Source: Spartobacteria bacterium (GTDB taxonomy: Bacteria > Verrucomicrobiota > Verrucomicrobiae > Chthoniobacterales > UBA6821). From it: 17,134 nt of DNA. Under the pieces are notes generated by a model. The model was given only the letters and a program-made list of their open reading frames with translations, ran no database searches and was not told the DNA's origin. Location of the stretch: assembly GCA_003136515.1 (NCBI GenBank), contig PLEU01000057.1, positions 197 through 17,330 on the forward strand, read 5' to 3'. Shown piece after piece: positions 13,681 through 17,134 of the stretch. Both the position numbers and the translations under genes were made by a program. How positions within the stretch are numbered: position 1 is the stretch's first letter; every line of letters starts with the position of its first letter.

Positions 13681-16362
13681 TCAGCTCTTCTTCACAGAAA
13701 TTCCTTGTCCGCCGTAGATGATCGTCTGAGTGCTTTTACCCTCTTCCGAGCCTACACCTTGGCCGGGTCCTACCCAGACCACGTGGAATGTCCGTCTGGC
13801 AAGCATTCCTGGAAATGATCCTTTGCGATCGCCGACGGTCAGTGTCTGGGTTGCTTCATTCCAGGAGATCGGAATGGTGGCATAGGCGCCCTTTTCGTAG
13901 CGATAGCTATCGCCTTCATCCTCATAAAGAGTGAAGGTCCCGTCCGCACCAGTATAGACGCGCAGCTCGATCGGATCGGCCGGTTTCTGGCTGGTCCATT
14001 GAAGCTCGGGTCCGAGTGGAAGAATGGCGCCTGCCTTGACATAAAGGGGAATTCGGTCGAGTGGGGCCTCTGCGTTCTGTGTAGTTCCTCCGGGGAACTT
14101 TTCGCCGGTCCAAAAGTCATACCAGCCGCTTCCAGCCGGGAGATAGACACTACGATGATCAACTCCAGGATCTGTGACGGGGATCACAAGAAGAGACGGT
14201 CCGAAGCAGTATTCATCACTGATGGGCTGCACGGCCGGATCATTCGGGAAGTCCATGGGCAATCCCCTCATCATGGTGGAGCCCGAGGCGGTGACCTGCC
14301 AAGCCACCGAGTAATTGTAAGGAAGCATCCGATAGCGGAGACGGTCGTAGGCGATGAGGATCTTCTGGGTGTCAGGGAGCCAATGCCAGAATTCCGTCTC
14401 GCTCTGCCAGCCATGAATCCTCAGGATCGGAGTGAAGGTGCTCCACTCAAACCATCGGGCCTGAAGAGCATTGTAATCCGGGGAGGTGTGCTGATCATCT
14501 GGGCGGAAAAAGCCTCCGCAATCCGTCGTCCAGTAGGGAATGCCAGCCATGCAGAAATTAAGCCCGGCGGGGATCTGGCGTTTGAAAGTCACCCAGTTTC
14601 CGTTGATGTCGCCAGACCAAATAATGGTGGAGAAACGCTGTTGGCCAAGATATCCGGAGCGTGTCAGGATGCAGACGCGTTTGTTAGGATCGGTCTCACG
14701 CTGTCCTTCATAGACACCTTCGCTGTGAAAAAGCGGGTAAGAATTGCGAATCCTGTTGCCGGAACCGAGGAAGAGCGTTTTGCCATTTAGAATGTTGCCG
14801 CCATCCGTCGGTTCCGCTGCATCCTGCCACCAAGCATCCATGCCGATAGAAAAGAAGGCATCGTTGAGCAGTTTCCAGCGGAGCTTACGGGCATCAGGAT
14901 TTGTTGCATCATATATGTGGAAACCCGAATCCTCCGGGTCGGGGACCAATGCGTGGATGCTATTGAGTGCAGCATTCGCAGTCCCACTCGGATTCGGCCA
15001 GACGGTGATCATCAGATGAAAATTAAGATCGTGTAGTGTCTTGATCATCCCCTTCGGATCGGGGTAGGTCGACTCATCCCACTGATAAGATCCAAACCCG
15101 TATTTTCCCCAGTATTGCCAGTCCTGGACGATTGCATCCACAGGAATAGAGCGAGCGCGATATCCGATGGCATTATCAAGCAATTCCTGCTGGGAGTGAT
15201 ATCGTTCGCGGCACTGCCAGAATCCGAAGGCCCATCTGGGAAGAAGGGGAGCCACACCGGTTGCCGTGCGATAGCCGGCAATCACATCATCAAGTGAAGG
15301 ACCATAAAAGAAGGTGTAATCGATCGCATCCCCAACCTGTGAACGGAACACCGTCCTGTCGTCCTGCTTGGCATGAACCGCGAGCTTGACGTTATTGCCT
15401 CCACCGCGGATTTGGACTTGCACGGTCTGTCCTGCCTCGAGTTTGGCGACGCCTGTCACGGCATATGGAGTCCACATATTGACTATGCCCGTGATTGGCT
15501 TTCCATCCACTAGTATAGATAATTCTGCAGATCGGTTCCCATTGGAGGCAAAAAAGACATAGTCCCCCGCCTGCTTGGCCGTGAAGGTTCCAGTGGGAAG
15601 AGCGGGAAGCGGAGTCGGGGCAGGTGTCGGTGTGGCTGCCGGCTTTATACCTGACATGGCTCCCGGAAGTTGCTCGGTTGCTCTTGGCATGTTGGGATCT
15701 GCTGCCACTCCGCCTCCCTGAAGGGGAATCTGATCGTCATTGGGGTTGAAGAACGACCAAGAGGCATTGTTCCAGAGAACCCCGTAACCACGGCTTGAGA
15801 CGAGGAACGGAACGACCACTTGGGTGTTCTGCTGGCGCAACTCGAGCGTGATGCCACGCAGGTTCCAATTTCCATCCTGATACTGTCCCATGCCGTGGAG
15901 ATACTCATCGGACGAGGACTGAAAAGTTTGCTGTGGCTGCCACGCTTTCTCGTTGTTGACGACTACCGGCTTCATTACCTTCCCGCCGTCCTCTGGCTCG
16001 GCAAGAATTTCCTTTCCTGAGGGATCAAGGAATGAGATCGCGCCTGAAGCGCGATTCACCTGTACTGTCAGGGACTTGGTTGTCACCGCGATATTGTCGG
16101 GCGTTTCCTTCACTGAGAAATCGACTGGTGTCCACTTCTTGATCTGGGTGAAATTCTGAAGTGCGGGCATCGCAGCAGTTGTGGTGTAAACCACCCTGAC
16201 TATCCGATCGCTGCAAACAATCAGCCGGAGGATTCCGGGATTAAGGGCCAGTGTGACTCCTGCCGGGTCTTTCTTCCACGAGACGACGGGAATCTTCTCC
16301 GCATGGAGTTGGGAAGCTTGAAGCAATATGGCTCCGATCAAACAAAGGGGGGTAATGCGCAT
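13681..16362 (-). CDS. secreted GH31 glycosidase (alpha-xylosidase or alpha-glucosidase type) with PA14-like insert
   Basis: This is an 893-residue glycoside hydrolase family 31 enzyme that removes terminal alpha-linked xylose or glucose from oligosaccharides. A signal peptide (residues 1-21, cleavage after LHA) sends it through Sec. Domains: N-terminal beta-sandwich (about 25-215), a Pro/Thr/Ala linker (241-258), a PA14-like carbohydrate-binding beta domain (about 257-338), the barrel (about 370-680), and a C-terminal DUF5110-type domain (about 780-860, with RVYTGADGTFTLYEDEGDSY). The nucleophile is D514 in WWQDAAEP and the acid/base is D585 in WSGDINGNW. The QDWQYWG stretch (413-419) and the PA14 insert favour an alpha-xylosidase, as in the Cellvibrio xyloglucan enzyme, but this is inference. 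No transporter or other glycosidase is adjacent. No Shine-Dalgarno precedes the ATG. Confidence 0.9.
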   Translation of the reverse strand: MRITPLCLIGAILLQASQLHAEKIPVVSWKKDPAGVTLALNPGILRLIVCSDRIVRVVYTTTAAMPALQNFTQIKKWTPVDFSVKETPDNIAVTTKSLTVQVNRASGAISFLDPSGKEILAEPEDGGKVMKPVVVNNEKAWQPQQTFQSSSDEYLHGMGQYQDGNWNLRGITLELRQQNTQVVVPFLVSSRGYGVLWNNASWSFFNPNDDQIPLQGGGVAADPNMPRATEQLPGAMSGIKPAATPTPAPTPLPALPTGTFTAKQAGDYVFFASNGNRSAELSILVDGKPITGIVNMWTPYAVTGVAKLEAGQTVQVQIRGGGNNVKLAVHAKQDDRTVFRSQVGDAIDYTFFYGPSLDDVIAGYRTATGVAPLLPRWAFGFWQCRERYHSQQELLDNAIGYRARSIPVDAIVQDWQYWGKYGFGSYQWDESTYPDPKGMIKTLHDLNFHLMITVWPNPSGTANAALNSIHALVPDPEDSGFHIYDATNPDARKLRWKLLNDAFFSIGMDAWWQDAAEPTDGGNILNGKTLFLGSGNRIRNSYPLFHSEGVYEGQRETDPNKRVCILTRSGYLGQQRFSTIIWSGDINGNWVTFKRQIPAGLNFCMAGIPYWTTDCGGFFRPDDQHTSPDYNALQARWFEWSTFTPILRIHGWQSETEFWHWLPDTQKILIAYDRLRYRMLPYNYSVAWQVTASGSTMMRGLPMDFPNDPAVQPISDEYCFGPSLLVIPVTDPGVDHRSVYLPAGSGWYDFWTGEKFPGGTTQNAEAPLDRIPLYVKAGAILPLGPELQWTSQKPADPIELRVYTGADGTFTLYEDEGDSYRYEKGAYATIPISWNEATQTLTVGDRKGSFPGMLARRTFHVVWVGPGQGVGSEEGKSTQTIIYGGQGISVKKS

Positions 16363-16456
16363 GGGTGTGGTTGGAAAACCTACGCCTTTTATGCACTCCT
16401 GTTAAAGCTCTTTTGCATGCCGCTCTTACCCACTTGATGCTACCCCTGCAGGCTCC

Positions 16457-16948
16457 CTATGCCCTTCGCGAAGAAAAAAACTCCTTAAGCAGCCTGCCTG
16501 TCTGCTCTGCGAGAACCCCGGAAAGGATCTCACAACGATGATTGAGACCCGGCAGCTGAAGAATATTGATAAGCCCTCCTGCTGCGCCGCCACGAGGATC
16601 GTGGCAGCCAAAGATGACTCGGCGCACCCGCGCATGAACAAGCGCCCCCGCACACATCGGACACGGCTCCTTGGTCACGTAGAGATCGCAATCGGTAAGC
16701 CGCCAGTCTCCCGCGGCATTTTCGGCCTGGGTGATCGCCAGCATCTCGGCATGGGCCGTGGCATCTTTCAGTGTCTCCACTTGATTGAAGGCCCTTGCGA
16801 TGATACGTCCTTCGCGCACGACAACCGAACCAATCGGCACCTCCCCAGCCTCGTAAGCCTTCAACGCCTGACGTAGCGCCTGTCCCATGAAGAATTCATC
16901 GCTGTTCAGATCTATCAGCTCTTCGTCATTATGTTGGTGCTCACTCAT
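16457..16948 (-). CDS. tadA: tRNA-specific adenosine deaminase TadA
   Basis: TadA converts adenosine 34 to inosine in the tRNA-Arg(ACG) anticodon in the cytoplasm, so one tRNA can read three arginine codons. The protein is 163 residues from the chosen start. The zinc site is H66 with proton-shuttle E68 (HAEM) and C96/C99 in PCPMCAGA. GEVPIGSVVV (35-44) and the downstream VIFGCHDPRGGAAGG stretch are typical of TadA rather than guanine or cytosine deaminases. Two ATGs compete; the one at 16948 has GAGGGA four bases ahead, the only clear Shine-Dalgarno in the window, while the one at 16960 has none and would add four residues. The next gene on this strand, GH31, begins 94 bases downstream, so an operon is not required. 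Confidence 0.93.
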   Translation of the reverse strand: MSEHQHNDEELIDLNSDEFFMGQALRQALKAYEAGEVPIGSVVVREGRIIARAFNQVETLKDATAHAEMLAITQAENAAGDWRLTDCDLYVTKEPCPMCAGALVHARVRRVIFGCHDPRGGAAGGLINILQLPGLNHRCEILSGVLAEQTGRLLKEFFSSRRA

Positions 16949-17086
16949 GAAGTCCCTCATTTAGCGGGGAGCTTAGGCAGGGCGGGGCAGAAACTTGAAT
17001 CCTGAAACTTGAGGGATTTTATAAATCCGTCGGCTTGTTGTCGGCGTTGCCATAGCCTGCATTTATTGCCAAGTGTTTGATTAATA
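16949..17086. promoter_or_regulatory. divergent regulatory spacer with direct and inverted repeats
   Basis: This lies between tadA and the putative gene at 17087. GAAACTTGA occurs twice (16990-16998 and 17004-17012), one helical turn and a half apart, directly followed by the near-palindrome GGATTTtatAAATCC (17014-17028). This arrangement would suit a DNA-binding regulator. No convincing -35/-10 pair was found on either strand. Confidence 0.3.
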
Positions 17087-17134
17087 ATGTACTGTGTCAC
17101 TTCTCGGCTCGTCTTTCTTGCATTTTTCAGCTTT
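17087..17134 (+). CDS. start of a probable exported protein (3' end outside window)
   Basis: ATG at 17087 opens a frame that stays open to the end of the window (16 codons, MYCVTSRLVFLAFFSF). One basic residue followed by a run of Leu, Val, Phe and Ala looks like the beginning of a signal peptide or membrane anchor. There is no Shine-Dalgarno, as for most genes here. Sixteen codons are too few to be sure; the frame could also be chance. Confidence 0.35.
   Translation, partial: MYCVTSRLVFLAFFSF

Noticed and set aside
13999..14790. 263-codon plus-strand open frame
   Set aside because: It lies wholly inside the GH31 gene on the opposite strand, its translation resembles no family, and the GH31 frame carries intact catalytic motifs. 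It is a shadow frame.
1..17134. CRISPR array, phage genes, toxin-antitoxin pair or defence system
   Set aside because: No regularly spaced repeats, integrase, Cas, nuclease or toxin-like small gene pair was seen. Apart from the points listed, the content is housekeeping.

Overview
The window is mostly ordinary housekeeping DNA from a Gram-negative, moderately GC-rich bacterium. The best guess is a member of the Verrucomicrobiota or a related PVC lineage. That guess rests on the large SecA (1001 residues, about 100 longer than the E. coli protein) with a C-terminal zinc motif, Mpl-type murein recycling, a secreted GH31 glycosidase with a PA14-like insert, and near-absence of Shine-Dalgarno sequences. 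It comes from protein style and cannot be proven here.

Layout. Positions 1-7363 are a co-directional plus-strand run: the 3' end of nuoG (complex I), a multi-pass GT87-like glycosyltransferase, an M20 metallopeptidase, a stand-alone CysJ-type FAD/NADPH reductase, mpl, the wreck of a DUF167/YggU gene, and an aldo/keto reductase. After a 271-base gap comes a YkgJ-type cysteine-cluster protein, convergent with a minus-strand gene for a HEAT-repeat/THUMP-like/N2-guanine methyltransferase fusion. That gene is divergent from a small putative lipoprotein. A 323-base convergent spacer rich in inverted repeats follows. The rest is minus strand: secA, a secreted GH31 glycosidase with a PA14-like insert, and tadA. 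A plus-strand gene with a signal-peptide-like start probably begins at 17087 and runs off the window.

The genes do not form one pathway. They cover energy metabolism (nuoG), redox or sulfur chemistry (cysJ-like, AKR), envelope work (GT87, mpl, lipoprotein, SecA), peptide and glycan breakdown (M20, GH31), and RNA modification (the methyltransferase and tadA).

I did not find a clear new multi-gene system, CRISPR array, mobile element or tRNA. The points most worth a second look are the DUF167 pseudogene hidden at 6122-6360, the HEAT-THUMP-methyltransferase fusion, loss of half the N7 cluster ligands in a shortened NuoG, the general lack of Shine-Dalgarno sites, and the structured spacer downstream of secA.
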